Source: Isoetes taiwanensis (Eukaryota > Streptophyta > Lycopodiopsida > Isoetales > Isoetaceae). From it: a stretch of DNA of 64,000 nt. Made by a program: the position numbers and the translations under genes. Positions within the stretch are counted from its first letter, which is position 1; each line of letters begins with the position of its first letter. This document shows, piece after piece, positions 12,741 through 25,619 of this stretch. The stretch is from NCBI GenBank assembly GCA_021234155.1, contig JAJEKV010000074.1, positions 2,175,789 through 2,239,788 of the forward strand, given 5' to 3'. Below the pieces are notes generated by a model. That model was not told the DNA's origin. It saw nothing but the letters and a program-made list of their open reading frames with translations, and did no database searches.

Positions 12741-14739
12741 CTAAAACATATATTGGTTATATGAAAACCTAACTAGAGTGCTTATGACATCCAAAAAATG
12801 CCGTGTCTGTATGTATAGCTTAGATAATAAATGGTAAATGAGGCTCATGATGAGGCCGAGCTAACAATGTAAAAGATGCATCCAAAGCCATGAAGAAGGT
12901 ATCTATTTGCTAGCTTATGTTTAAATCTTCTTTCAATTGTCTTTTATTAGATTAAACAATTGGTCTTATAGGGTGAACCTCATCAGATTATAGTAATTTC
13001 TAGAAGCACTGTAACAAGTGTTTAGAAGTATATTATCATTTCAAACATTAGTTTCTTGTACGTTATCTTGTAGAACTTGTTAGTGGTGCAAAAGACTTGT
13101 CGTGACTTGTAGATTTGTAGCAAATCTCCCAAATCCTCCTCATATATTCCATCATCCAAATAATAAGCTATCTCACGTATTCATTTCCTTCATCAAATCC
13201 TAAATAAAGTAAAACGCCTGGAGATTGCTTCGGGAGAGTTTAAAGGGTGCTGCTGGTTACAGGAGTATTTTATACAGTGCTTTGTGTTGGAGCAAAGTGA
13301 AAGGCAACAGCTTGATGAGTTAAAGGTGGAAAACTAAATTCAAAAAGAAAAGAAAAAAAATGTAGGCTCAAAGAAGAAAGGAGGCCAAGGAGCAAGAGAA
13401 GAAGAGAAGGGAAATATACTGCAGTTTAGGAGGAGGAACGCTATGGAGCAGGCCGAATTGGAAAAATGCCGCCATGGAAGTTCAAAGAAAATGTTAATAA
13501 CCGATCTAAGTGAGAGTGATTAAGAAGATTCAGCGAATGTTTGAATCGAAAGAAATTTTTGATAGAAGACCATTATTAATTTTAGGAAGTGAAATCTTTG
13601 AGCAACATGTATGTAGTTGTTGAGCAAGAAGTTCGTAATGGTTCAAACTTGATGTTCCAATACCAAGGGTTTGGATTTGCTGTCAATCCAATTGCTCTTG
13701 TAGGTAGTCAACCTCAAGATGCATTTGTAGACGTTTCGTGCTTATCTCTTCAAAAATTCAACTTGTGTTCTTTGGATGTGTATCAGAAGGAAAGAAAGGT
13801 GATGTATCCATCAGTGGAATCATCGTGATGATGATTCCCGATAGGCCCGAATCTAAAATCAGTAAAAGCTTTCATGACTTGTATACAAAGAGGCAATATG
13901 ACCATCTTAAGAAACTTGAATTTAAATGTTGAAATGAAAACGATAACCCTAAAACAGAGGTACTTGTAATATGTAAGTACTTGTTGAATCCCCTGTGAGG
14001 CTTCACCCTTTATATAGAGTGGTGGCATGTGCGTGCAAGGGTCGATCGAACTCCTCAGAGGCGAAACCCCAACCATATGCGTACATATGAATTTTAATTT
14101 TTAGTCTCCTTATCCGTGACATGTACCCAGTCCCAACTAGCAATCCATATACTCCTTTCCCATACATATATCGACACCATAAGAAGAAGAAGAAGAAGCA
14201 GTGAAGAGATTTTAACGCCACGCCATTAGCGTGCGGGGCCAGTCTCATCTACATGTGACACTTTACAACACACCTGTGATGGGTCCTGCCTCACCGCCAC
14301 TTTACATTGCTGGGAAGTGGGTCCTTCCCCCACCAACTTTATACTGCATGGCCACTCTCTACAACGAGGCGCTGAAACCCGCGGACTGGTACATGGCAGC
14401 TTAACGCCTTACCATTGTGACCCCAAGTGTCCTAGCCTCCTTGTAGCACATATATGGTACTAACACATCATTTTTGAATATTTTTTTTAGTTGGTTACAA
14501 GAGCTAGTTGCTTAGTTTGTTGTAGGGGTTTGGAGTTTGATTATTCAACATGAAGCCTATATTAAATGCAAGAAAGGAAATTAACATCATAACCTATGGC
14601 AAATAAAACTATACAAAGCGTGTCAATCCTGTCAATGTAATGTCCATTGAATGATTGATCTAAGTTGATTAGGGATGAATTATCAGGTAATTGCCCACAA
14701 AGTTTATGTAAGGCAAGGATCAACAAGATCAAATAGCTT

Positions 14740-15110
14740 CACAATTCTTAGACCACCGCCGGGCCAAATTCGCCCATAACGTCAGAAACGTTACCAACGG
14801 TTCCATAATGTCAAGCACATGGAACGGTTGGAACGTCATCAAACGGTCTCCATGGTCTATAACGTTGAAACGTTACCACCCATTTAGTCAGTTGAAGTGT
14901 TACCACACATGAACTCCCGGCAACGACCATGGTCTATAATGAAACGTTGAACCACGTTGTTACCTTTCATGAAACCATCATAAACCACATGGTCTATAAT
15001 GTTGAAACGTTCAATTCCGCCAATGGTTTCATGGTTTATAACGTTGAAATGTTGAAGTTCGAAACGCCGGGGTCAATGGTCCTTGGTTTGGTAATGTTGA
15101 AATTTTAAAA
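14740..15110 (+). repeat. Minisatellite based on 'aatgttg/aacgtt', copy A
   Basis: Imperfect array of units resembling 'ggtctataacgttgaaacgt'. Compared with B (44440-44790, 'ggtttataatgttgaaatgt') it contains many T-to-C changes and insertions of 'acc' or 'ccg'. Its divergence is far greater than that of its flanks. Confidence 0.75.
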
Positions 15111-16400
15111 GGTGCATAATGGTTCATTATTGCATGGCTCCTAGACTTCCTAAGGTCATTATAAGCTTCCTATGGTTCATTATTATAAGGTAGGATTATT
15201 CATAAAATCACAATCATTGCATGGTCTATATGATTAATAAATTACATGATCAACAGAAATTGCACAATCATGGCCTTCATATTTAGCATTGTTTCCATTC
15301 GCATCAAGATTCGCATTGCTTCCTATTCATATTCACCTCCTTCCTTGCCCTAATCAGCTCTTTCCTCCCTTGGAATGGCTGCACTGCGTCACCAAAAAGG
15401 CTACGCGTAATCATCCACCATCCAGCATGGAGATGACCTTCTGTGGGCATCAGCTTCCTGCTTGAGGTGAATCGATTGAAAGAGCAAGTATAAAATGTTA
15501 CAGAAGCAAAAAGCATGGCTCGACCGGGTTAATCCCGCCGATGTACCACTTGCTGCATGAGCATGTGAGGCGGCATTTACCTTCGAGAAAGCGTCATTTG
15601 CATGTGCCCTCCGAAAGCACTTTTGATGCCTCGAATCGTGCTGGCAGATAATCGGCCTATATCATAAAGCATAATCGGCTCATGTAACTGCTTGTATTTT
15701 CTGAAAACCAGGTAAAACGCAAAGGCTTCCCAGAGATGCATACAAGTTTTTCTTTGTAAAAGTCTTTAATATAATATAATATGGTATCTTTTATGTGAAA
15801 GTTATACTTGCCTGTCCGATGCAGGCCAAATAACAGAAAGAGATCCAAACAAAAATGCACGCATTCGGCCTTATCTGGCCATAATCAAACTGAAACTATG
15901 ATTTTATTTACTTCCAAAATATGGAAGCACATCCTGCACTTGCCTCCAAAGAGATTCAGCCAAACAGAATGTAAGAGGGATCCCAAAACAAACTGCTGCG
16001 GTGCAGGTCTGTTGCAAGGTAACTTTTAAACTTCCAAACTCTTACCTAAACTGTAGCTATAATACGCTAGCTGCAAGGGCTATACAAAATAGACATTTAA
16101 AACATTCTTCTACATCTATATCTTTCTATATCTCAGAATCAAAAAGAATTAGGAAGGACCATACGTGACCTTCAATGACCCAGCCTTAACTATACATCTT
16201 CTCGCTTCCTTTCCCCACCACCTGAAAATTCTGAAGACCGATTAAATATATCTATTCAAATCATTGCAAAACAACCCGCAATTGGCGCGTATTTTTAAGG
16301 ATACAAGTTTACAGCAGAATCTTAGATCGCTTCGCAACAAATTTCTCAAATTGCAATCTATCATGCTCATGAAGTAGATATATTCTGCATTCCGCTTCTA
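15111..16400. other. Non-coding region between convergent genes, copy A
   Basis: No supported gene. The counterpart of the small MARTK ORF of copy B (45085) is destroyed near 15376-15410. The adjacent 'aatataatataatatggtat' is shared with B. Confidence 0.4.
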
Positions 16401-16439
16401 AAGTTAGGACAAGCCAAAGTTTTCATGATGTGACCAATG

Positions 16440-19400
16440 ATATAGCTATGTCACCGACAAGTCAAATGTGTACCAACATTTTTCTAGACTTATGCTCATT
16501 ATACCATGCCAAGTTAAGTTCTCAATCATTAAATAGGAAGGTCTGGAACTGGGATCACCCTCCGTTTCCTACTTTCCTTCCAGCCTCTACCAACTTTCCT
16601 TCTCAATACCTTTAATCCTTCCCAAATACCAAAGCTGCTCCCACACCGCTTTGCACCAACTCCCACCTACCTTTGTTGCCTGGGCCACCCTCAAAAGAAT
16701 ATCGCACAACTGTATCCTGAATGCCAAGAGCAGTGGCTGCATTGATCTGCTTGTTCTTTCTGGGTCCAATAGAATATGAGTTTTTAACTTTGGTCACCTA
16801 TCCTTCGAGAGCCAAGGATTCCCATTGTTGGATCGAACTAAAGTGGCCTTGTAGACTTCTTTTATTGTCTATCTTCTGCCAAGTCTTTTCAACTTTCACT
16901 TGGTTTGGGTGCTCGCTTCATCCACCATGGCATCAAGTGTATGTCTTAATTCCATCACCGCTAGCTCCTCAATGTTTTTGCAGCCAAGCCTTCAGACCCT
17001 CATTTTCAAGCTCTACTTCAACTCGATCAGACTCATCTTCAAACTCAGTTGTATCTAATTGCTGGAGGTAGTTCTTGTTAAAATAGTCTTCATGCTTCCA
17101 AGGACAAGTCCACCATGTGGCAGCTCCTATCTTCACAACAAATGCCAACTTTCAAACACATCCCTATGCTTCTTTCTATCCCTTCCTTTAAAGCATGCAA
17201 TAATTTTGTCTACACATTGTCTACCATGGCAGAATCTCCTAGATCACAAAATGATTTTACCATCAAGTCCAAATTTCTTTCTAAAAACTCCGGCCATATG
17301 TTTTCCTCGCTCAAATGGGTAGCGGTGGAACAACAATTTCCCAAGAGCTTGAAAACCGCTTAATTTATTCAAAGCACTTGTTGTTTCAAGCAAGTCCACC
17401 AAAAGATATGACCTTTCATTTTGATCATGCCACCACTTTACTAAAAAAAAAAAAATTTCACAAGAATCTGAACCCGTGCCACTCAAGGGAAGAGAAATGT
17501 CATTGCATTTTTCTCTGAAATAATTTATCAACATCATAGCAAAATGACATGATAACTGTATGTCAAGAAAAGTCTCACGGCTTATAAAGTTCACCTTCAA
17601 AGTGTGTGTTGGATGCCTAATTATCCACAGCCTCCACAACCTTTGAGATTGCAACAAACCAAACAAAAATCTTAGCAATAAGCCAATGAGACCATATGAG
17701 CAATAAGCCACATGACCACAATGAGCAATTACTTGAAGAAGAATGAGACTGTAGATGCTGCCTTAACACGAGACCATAGGCCATATGGGGTGATAGAAAT
17801 ATGTCAATATATAAGGCCACAACTGAACAATAGGTTTTGGGCCCAAGAGTCTCGACATTGGAGGAGAATTAGATGGATCTTGTAGTTTATGTAGACAAGA
17901 CTGAATCCCTTCCGTGAAGTAACCAGGCTGCCCTCCAATTTTGTCTATCCTTCCTTTCCACATCTCCAATTTGAAGACCATGTTCTCCTTGGAAAGCATG
18001 GAAGACGTAAGCAAATGTCATTCCAAAGGTGGGCGAGATCTTCACCCAAATAGAGTCTCTTAGATGCATTATCAAGTGGGTTGATTGACTTCTTCCCATT
18101 GTGTATAAAAATCGATCATGCGTTTTTCCTTGGAATGCTGCAATCTTTCCTCTTTGCAGCAAAAAACCCAACCTTCCCACCTGAATCCCGTATCTTGTTC
18201 CTGCATCCTTCACACTTGTATAATCTTCCAAAGATGCAACAACCGCCTCACGCGGCATCTCCATCCGAGCTATGGCCAACCATCGGCCCCAAACTTGCCT
18301 CAAATGCAAGTCCCAAAAACTTGTATTATTTCCCATTGAGCTCTCAACGCCTACTATCAAACTTGTTGCATGTTAGTTGTATGGCCAAGACAAGCTTAGG
18401 AAGACGGCATGCAATGGATTTATAATGAAAACACGGTGCATAGTGTGCTATAACATTCTTTTCAAAAAGCATCAACTATCTTCTTTGTAACCCGCTCACT
18501 AGCCCAACTCAACACAATGAAACTTGGCTCACATGCATGGTTCTCCAAATGCCACAAAACCCTACCAAACAATCGCCCTTTGCATTCCAAAGATATATGC
18601 ACTTTATGACAAGTTTTCATCTTCGCGTCAACAAAGTGGGAATACATCCAATTTTTTAAGCCAGATCTACCATATGCTTGGTATATACCTTTATAAATGA
18701 ATAAACGCTACTTCCACTATGCCAACCCCAGTAGTAAAATTTTTCGAAAGTTGGACTGTGATTGTGGGTTGATAAACTAGGACCACGGGGTTCATGGTTA
18801 AGAAATTATGCATCCTCTTCCACCCCAAATTCTAATGGTCTCAAACAATTTTAGTTGTCCCATTATAACGCTTCTTATGTCCAAGCTCAAAATGTTTTGA
18901 CAATGTCAAGAAGGAAGTTCCATAAGGCTGCTTTTACCATCAAACTTTCCTTGTGAGTGAGCCTCCCTTTATGTCATTGCAAACTTCTCACATCTTTCTA
19001 TTCATCGACTCACCAAACTTTCTCGAAGGTTCTAACCTTCACGTATACAAAGCCACATTTCTTTTCTTTGAGAAAGTCAACTCCTTCTTCAAGAATCTAT
19101 TTCAAGCCTGTTGTCCTTAGCCATGTTAAGCAGCTCAGATATGTAAGAAAGTCTACCCTGTGTACATGTCTTTGTATCACGCTGACCCTCTCTTTGTTTT
19201 TTTTCCATCTTGTCTCAGATAACTCTCATACTTAAAGCCCCTCTTTGGGAATTAATGCACAATATGAACATTGAAATTTGAAACCTTTTTTTTACCATCC
19301 TCACATGCCTAAATGCTCCATCAACCTCAACTACCTCATCACCAACTGAAACTTTGCTTTGAGCTTTGGTTCAGAAGTACCAACAATAACCAGCCTTTGA

Positions 19401-20462
19401 ATCATCTAGATATGGCCTCAAATCCTCTTCTTTGTACCATACCTATATTTAATTGCCAAAAACCCCAACAAAGGGAAGCCAAATACTTCCCGTTTTTTAT
19501 GACAAAAATGAAATAGGGAAGAAAAGCATCATACCTCCAACATTTATGGATAAAAGAGATATTGAAGAGCTAAAAACTTACTTGAAGAACTAGCTTGTGA
19601 CTCAACATTTACAATGCTTGAAGGAGCTGGATCAAACAACAAAAAATGTTAGCTTATTAAGATTTTGTTGTCAATAACATTTAAGCATGCTAGACAATAA
19701 CATCAAAGCAATAAACTAATCATTTCAAAGCAATTAATCGCTGTCGAAAAAGATTTTTTGTGCATAAGCCCTGCACTACCTTTGGTGAAATAAGTAAGCA
19801 TGCTCTTTGCCCAGGCCCATTGACTTCCTTTGCTCTTCTCCCCTTTGCTATATTTTGCGTCACATTCTACACACCACAAACTGAAAACCGCCACTCCATT
19901 TACATCCATGGACATAATCTCAAATCGGTCTGCTTTTCCCATTATTCTTCATTTTCATTTTGTACTTCCTATAGGCATGTTTCCACCGCGTTTGTTTGAG
20001 ATGTTGAGGCTTTCTTGAAAGCAACCTAGCAAATTCTGGTGCCTCACAAGCTACATTGAAGTCTTGACCAGCTTTACTCAATGCCATCTACCCCTTTAAC
20101 CTCAATTGTATAGTCGTTTACATTGATCTCTCTTCCTCAACCCGAAAGTACTAGTCTTCTTTCTTTTCTTGGGATGATCGCCAACCCTGGTGCCCATCTT
20201 GATCTTCACAACCTACTATTCTTATCAGACCCTGGTCTGCGCTACAAATTTATGTCTATCTTCTTGCCTCTTGACAATGGCAATTTCTTTTCACCAAGGA
20301 AAACAAAAGTCTTTTCCTCTAGCTCCTCCAACCCATCGAGCTCCAACTCACGCCCCAAATCAGCAAATAATATGTTATTCTTCACTATGATAAAGCCAAT
20401 CTCAAGAACATCACCATTTCCAAAGATCAATACAAACCACTATTTCCCGCTCCAATCGACAT
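16440..20462 (-). pseudogene. Transposase-like gene, copy A, fragmented
   Basis: Counterpart of 46159-50166. Fragments in several frames: N-terminal acidic domain about 20462-19700 (ELELDGLEELEEKTFVFLGE), zinc-site and coiled-coil exons about 19500-18950, catalytic region about 18650-17760, and the region holding the late acidic motif at 17711-17244 (LSGTGSDSCEIFFFL). The motif corresponding to the second Asp is in frame with residues altered (WLAIARMEMPREA near 18250). No continuous frame exists. Differences from B are concentrated in one- and two-base indels. Confidence 0.75.
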
Positions 20463-20829
20463 GACTCCACAAACAAGCCGCCATCAAGGTATAAGGTAAG
20501 AATTGGTTCTAAAAATAAAATTTGAGAAGTAGGTGAGAAAAACTACATGTAAGACAACCTTAAACGACCAGGCTTGGTTTTTTTGCTTGCTTTTTGAAGG
20601 AAACGATGATGTGCTTTAACCTGCAAATTGAAAATCACACAAGAGTCAAAGTAAAAATAAAAAATGGGTGCTTATGAACAAGAGGAATGTAAGATTTTGA
20701 ACCACAAATAGCCGCAAATGCTCTTCCACAAAAACTCCTTTCACTAAGTGCTCAATTTGTCCAAGATTGCAAGAAAAAGCACAAAATTTCCATCCGGTGA
20801 TTAAGCACTAGATTACGACCGCTATTGAT

Positions 20830-21360
20830 ATATGAGGCTGTGGATCCAAATAAGAAGCCCCATACCCCTACCCGCATCCATGCGAGAGCCGCCATTTCCC
20901 CCCACCACCCCTAACGCTTGGAGTACCGCTAGAATAAGTTTTTCCAGACAACCATCCCGCCCCGCCTACGGACTCCTTTGCCAATTAAAACCCCTACCAG
21001 TCACGGTTGGTCTATACCTGTTCTTAATGGTGAAATCCCCGGTTGAATCAATTGGTTCTTTTATTTGAATTTATTTCTGATTTGTAAGTTCCTTGGTTTG
21101 TAGATGTCAGTTTTAGTTACAACAAAATTGAGGAGCTTTGCTAAACGACTTATAGAAGTTTTCTTGAGGGATCTTATGTGTGAACATCTCATGCATATGA
21201 TCCCCTCCAGTGTATGATCTTAAAGTTTTGAAAAACATTTTGATTTGTTTGTCATTGAAGATTTCTAAAAGTTTAAATTCTGACTTGTTTGTCATTGAAG
21301 AAACTAACAGTGGAGGCAAGGTAAATGGAAATTGGTCAAATGGCCAATTAGGGTTCAATT
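20830..21360. other. Upstream region of transposase-like gene, copy A
   Basis: No supported ORF. It contains a near-duplicate 'gacttgtttgtcattgaaga' pair at about 21240-21300, also seen in B at about 50950-51010. At 21363 the sequence jumps, relative to B, from 'ggttcaattccc' to 'gatgaccggcag', omitting 1.36 kb. Confidence 0.5.
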
Positions 21361-21363
21361 CCC

Positions 21364-22620
21364 GATGACCGGCAGACTTCTTACATAAGCCACCGGAAGA
21401 CAAAATTCGGGCGATCCGAAAAAATAAATGATATTTTTTCTTTTTGGTGTCATTTTTTCGTCCCTTTTGAGCTCTCTAAGCACCGGAGCTTTACGTGGCG
21501 ACAATCTTCGTCGTCCAGGCTCTTGCCCATAACCCTTGTTTTTTGAGTTGCCAGAGATCAGAGCTATATTTTGAACAACTTCTTGATAGTTTTGGAACAA
21601 GTTTTGGTGGTCTATGGTAAGTGGTTAGTTTTGACGGTGATGCTTGCCAAATCTGATGTTTAGAGACGTTATGGAGGTCTGAGTGGGTTTTTCTGTGGTT
21701 TATGACACTTTTCAACTTTTCTGTGGTAAATGTTTGTTAACGGAGTTCGTGAAGCCGACGGTTATTGTTTACCTGAGTTCTTGAGCCGTTGGAGGTCGGT
21801 AGTCCATGAGGGGTTGTGAGATACTTTTTGGAGTTTTTGAGGTCAGAATGTCAAATTTGTGTATGACCTTTCATGTTTTCTAACCATATGTCTAATAGAG
21901 TGATTTTCTATCGACTACAAAATGGATGCATTTTTTGTATTTTTGAACTTTTAAGATTCTCGAACCGCCATGCTAGCGGACGCTTATTCAAGATATAGGA
22001 AGCTGACTCAAGCCAATGATTATCATAGCCTAAAAATGTCTACCTATTACAAAAATAATTGAATCACCATGTTTGATTTGGCAAATATGGATATGCATGT
22101 GGTGTAGAAGAATGACAGCCAATCGATAACATGTTGGAACTTGTAACCTCATTGTAGAAGAGCTTATGATGGATGTATTCTTTGAAGCCAATCAATAGAT
22201 TTCTTCTAGAGAAATTTGACAATGCCAGAGTGAGTAAGATCTAGTTGGGACAATTTGATTTTAGTATTGTAAGGAGATCGCCACTCTTTTTGGGATTGAA
22301 CTCGCTCAACACGCTATTTTCAAGAAATTTGACACCGCCAATGAGCGCATCGCATCATGCCGAGATAAGTAGAAAAAAGACGAGACTAGCTATGTCGGCT
22401 ACTTCGCTTTGCAAACGTAAGTCTTTTCCGCTGTTACCTTTAGGATTAAGGAGCTTGATGCACCGCCATAGCTTGCACTTCCATCGTTGCATCTTTGTAG
22501 CTTCCAAAGACACGCCACCCTGCATCGCCTATTTAAATTTGCAAAACACGCGGGCATCAAAACATTAACTTAGATTGCGCCCAAAAGAATTCCATGACGA
22601 CGAACATAAATAAAAAATTT
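21364..22620. other. Conserved segment of unknown function, copy A
   Basis: Very similar to 52432-53680. It contains a plausible splice donor 'ctatg|gtaagt' near 21616, after an open stretch beginning about 21500. I do not recognise a product and no second exon could be joined with confidence. Confidence 0.3.
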
Positions 22621-22970
22621 AGATAGAATGTTGTAATAAAATGCCAATCTCAGGAGCCACTGCTCTAGACGGGAAAATCAATCCATGTAGATAGGCATAT
22701 CTTCATCACAACAAGATATACAACGCTTGACTATCCAACCTGGGGTAATCGCCATAGAAACCTTTATCGAACTACCCTCAAGAATAACAGAACCAAGTCC
22801 AGGTCGCATGTGGAGATGGTGTCAAACTGAAGGGCCAAAAGAGAGGTGGCGGCAAGGGCCATCATCGGATAAAACCCCCGCCCTTTGCCAACCTTGTATA
22901 GAGACAATGCAACATGAAAAGTCCCCACTCAACGCAGACGGGCGGCTGCAATGGAGTGAGCTTGCTATAC
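22621..22970. other. End of copy A with DIRS-like motif
   Basis: Contains 'tctagacgggaaaatca' near 22665, resembling the 3' sequence of the DIRS-like element at 54586-54621. It is otherwise anonymous and ends at the break where A and B diverge. Confidence 0.4.
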
Positions 22971-22974
22971 TATG

Positions 22975-24060
22975 GGGAAGCAACATTCCCTCAACAAGAG
23001 GGAATGAACTATGGAGGATATGTCGCACAGATGGTCAAGACGTGCCAGCACTTGGTCACAAAGTCGTGGGAAATGGCGTAGCACCGATAATTCCGGAAGC
23101 GGGCTTATGGAAATGATTCCGGCTGTAAGAAAGGATGTAGAAAATTTAGCCATCATGGCCATGATGTAAATGGTCACATGGAAGGAACAAAGATATGAAG
23201 ATACCAAGCCGATAGCCGGGCATGTTCGTAAGAGAACTATGGCAGATATCAAAAAGAGGGTTCTACCGGTGGTGATTCTCTTAATCAAATAAGTGGGGAA
23301 GGACAGCAACAAACCGATAAGAGTGCGTTTTTCTACTGGGACAAGTTCGTGGAAAGAAGAGGAGGAGCAGGTGGGATCCCCAACCGTAAGAAGCGGAGTC
23401 TCATGAGAATGATAGTTCTACTACAAAAAAGAGGAAGTCGAGATGGGCTGCCGATGATCCCGGTGAGCCAATGCTTTGGGTCAATATCGCCACCCGAAGT
23501 TTGTGAAGGAGCTTTACGGGAGGTGTTGATCTGGACCTTAACTTCAAGCCTTAAATATTAAGCTTCTTGACATAAATAGGAAACTACAAACCGGACAGCT
23601 CTTTTGATGATAGATCTGGCCTGATGTTCCCGAGGTCACCATCTCCGGAGCTGTATGATAATATGGGAATTCGAATCAATACCAGGGAATATCGAGCAAG
23701 GGAGAGGCTAACTGAGAGAGACTTGAGATTATTGCCGAAGCTGATAAAGAAGAACCCCAAGATTCAAGCCTCCGCAGATTATAAGCTTCCCAAAGTGTAT
23801 AAGAAGTCAGATATTCCCGTCAAGAGTATCCCGGGTACAATTTTATTGGCCTTATCATTGGACCAACGGGTAACACAATGTAAGAGGATGGAAAGAGAGA
23901 CAGGAGCAAAGATAATAATAATAAGAAGAAAAAAAGGATCAGAGTCGATGAAGAGGCAAATGCAAGGCTGGGCCGAAAGCTAGAAGGGCTTTTAAAGGGC
24001 AATATGAAAGGAGATAGACCCACCTTAAATCCTTCGATTAAATTCCCTTCCATTCAAAGT
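22975..24060 (+). pseudogene. SF1: Splicing factor 1 (branchpoint-bridging protein) gene fragment
   Basis: SF1/BBP binds the intron branch point early in spliceosome assembly. Readable family landmarks in order, in several frames: KKRRSRWDPQP (from 23351), KKRKSRWAADDP (from about 23423), TGGVDLDLNF (near 23515), RSPSPELYDNMGIRINTREY (from 23635), RARERL, then the KH domain start (ADYKLPKVYKK) and RMERETGAKI (near 23890). The conserved KH GxxG loop is split by a frameshift near 23850-23885, and an in-frame stop follows WDPQP. The rest of the KH domain, the zinc knuckles and the RRM of plant SF1 are not seen, so it is a truncated pseudogene or a badly sequenced partial gene. It occurs only next to copy A and starts at the point where A and B diverge. 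Confidence 0.8.
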
Positions 24061-24400
24061 AAATCCAATATGGATATCTCCTCGTATAAATGCAGAGGCA
24101 TATTTTGCAGCTTCCCCACTACTCTAGTGCACTTGCCAAAGCAAAGTGTTTAGAATCTTACAAAGGAAAACAAGTCGCAGATTATGTCCTAAGAAAGGAG
24201 AGGCCAAGCAACTTTACATTTTTGGAACATGTATATGCCCCTGATTTTGTAAAAGGGTTATGCTAATTTCGCTTTGATTTGTTTCTGCCCAGAGTGACCA
24301 GCCTCATTTGCTTCCATGGTAGATCGAACCAAACAAGTATGGTTTTTGCTAAAGGCCAAAGTTATGCATCTCTTTTTGGGGATATAGAAGAAAGGAGGAG

Positions 24401-24697
24401 ATGGCTCATCATATGAATCATGTGGATGGCGTAAACCAAAGCAGCCAACATCTACATAATAATTGCCATGCTTGTAATCACGAGTGTACATACAATGTGC
24501 AAGGAATGAGCATGGACATACGTGATGCACCAAGATGTCATAAAGTTACTTTTCGCAGATCATTATCTCAGCAATACTATTCACCACCAAGGATGAATAC
24601 CACCAACATGCAAAGGTTAGCAACAAGTCCTCGCTGCACTTTCTCGCACCAATATCAAGATCGTAAAATTCAACAGCCAGCAGTGAGCATCAATTAA
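24401..24697 (+). CDS. His/Asn/Gln-rich hypothetical ORF
   Basis: A 98-residue open frame with His/Asn/Cys-rich composition (MAHHMNHVDG start, HNNCHACNHEC). I do not recognise it. It lies 340 bases after the SF1 fragment and may be unrelated non-coding DNA. No homologue is visible elsewhere in the window. Confidence 0.2.
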   Translation: MAHHMNHVDGVNQSSQHLHNNCHACNHECTYNVQGMSMDIRDAPRCHKVTFRRSLSQQYYSPPRMNTTNMQRLATSPRCTFSHQYQDRKIQQPAVSIN

Positions 24698-25157
24698 GGG
24701 GCAAGAAGAATGCGGTGTTCCAAATGGTGGTATTCCAAATGGAGTTTCAAATGGAGTTTCTTCTGCAAGGATGATCTCAAAGCTACAAAGCAATCAGAAG
24801 ATAAGAAGGCGCTTTTGTAAGATTTGTAACACCCGACCTAATGGCTTCAGATAAGTTTTCGTTTCATTTTGAATCAAGACAATGACCAATTCTCGTTAGC
24901 TTGGGGTAGCATATATTTTGATTTCAAGACATTGCATTTAGTAAAGACATTTAGTAAAGACATTTTTCCGCATGTTAGTCACTTAATTTGCCCTCTATTT
25001 CTCTCCTGGTTTGAGATTTCTTTAGCTCTTTAAGTTTATAAAAGAGATAAAAATATTTCCAAAGAGAAAGTATGGAGTAGAGATGTATATATGATATGTA
25101 TGAACGCAGAGGTACCTGATGTACTGGATACAATCTAATAAAATGCTGAAAAGGAGA

Positions 25158-25500
25158 AGATGGTGCAAAATAGAGAGAGGCTTAAGGATGGGACAGAGAG
25201 ACGGACGCCTTCGCCATCCACCGTGAGACAGAGGGGTAATTAGCCCACCGACCGGTGCCTTCTACTAAGCTACGCTGCACACCAACCTATCCTAAGACCG
25301 GAGATACAACAACCACAAAGGATGGACGAAAGGAAACTTAATAAACAAGGGAACCAGAGTAGATGGTGCAAATAGGGGAGGCAAAGCTATGGGACAATGA
25401 GAGACGGACATCTCCGCCATACACCGTGACAAGTGGAAATAGCCCACCGGCAATGGTGCTTACCACTAAGCAAATGCATATCAACTTCTCCGCCCCATAA
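25158..25500 (+). repeat. About 135-bp imperfect direct repeat pair, 200-bp spacing
   Basis: Segments 25158-25300 and 25357-25498 share 'gatggtgcaaa', 'gagagacggac', 'tccgccat.caccgtga', 'agcccaccg' and 'ctactaagc'. They lie upstream of the LINE C-terminal remnant and are absent from copy B. Confidence 0.65.
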
Positions 25501-25619
25501 AAAATGAAAGTGGAAAAACGGAGGTTGCCAAGCACGGGATAGTGGGAGACAACTCCCCAACCAGACACCAAGACAAAGGAGGATCTAATCCTCCAATTGG
25601 TGCACCAAAGTCACAAACC

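Larger units (their letters stand above)
7368..13860 (+). pseudogene. AT-hook/coiled-coil gene, copy A, broken
   Basis: Counterpart of 37265-43851. The AT-hook codons survive near 7370-7400 but the frame is lost by about 7410. Coiled-coil exon remnants lie at about 13220-13530, and the acidic C-terminal exon at 13589-13828 (…EQEVRNGSNL…) ends early. Its ATG and splice sites have changed relative to B. No intact coding path is visible. Confidence 0.55.
1..22970 (+). repeat. Large direct repeat, copy A (about 23 kb)
   Basis: This block recurs in the same order and orientation at about 29860-54050. Anchor pairs read directly: membrane-protein ATG 683/30521, copia zinc knuckle near 3610/33464, MITE 10631/40561, coiled-coil gene end near 13850/43851, transposase region 17244/46876. 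The offset drifts from about 29.84 kb to 31.08 kb because of small indels and one 1.36-kb segment missing here (after about 21363). The first bases already lie in the LINE tail that precedes copy B, so the true left edge is outside the window. Most differences from B are 1-4 base changes, many at CAG/CTG sites. Confidence 0.93.

Noticed and set aside
15304-16029. Small ORFs on both strands in the spacer of copy A
   Set aside because: None is conserved in copy B, and no motif is recognisable.
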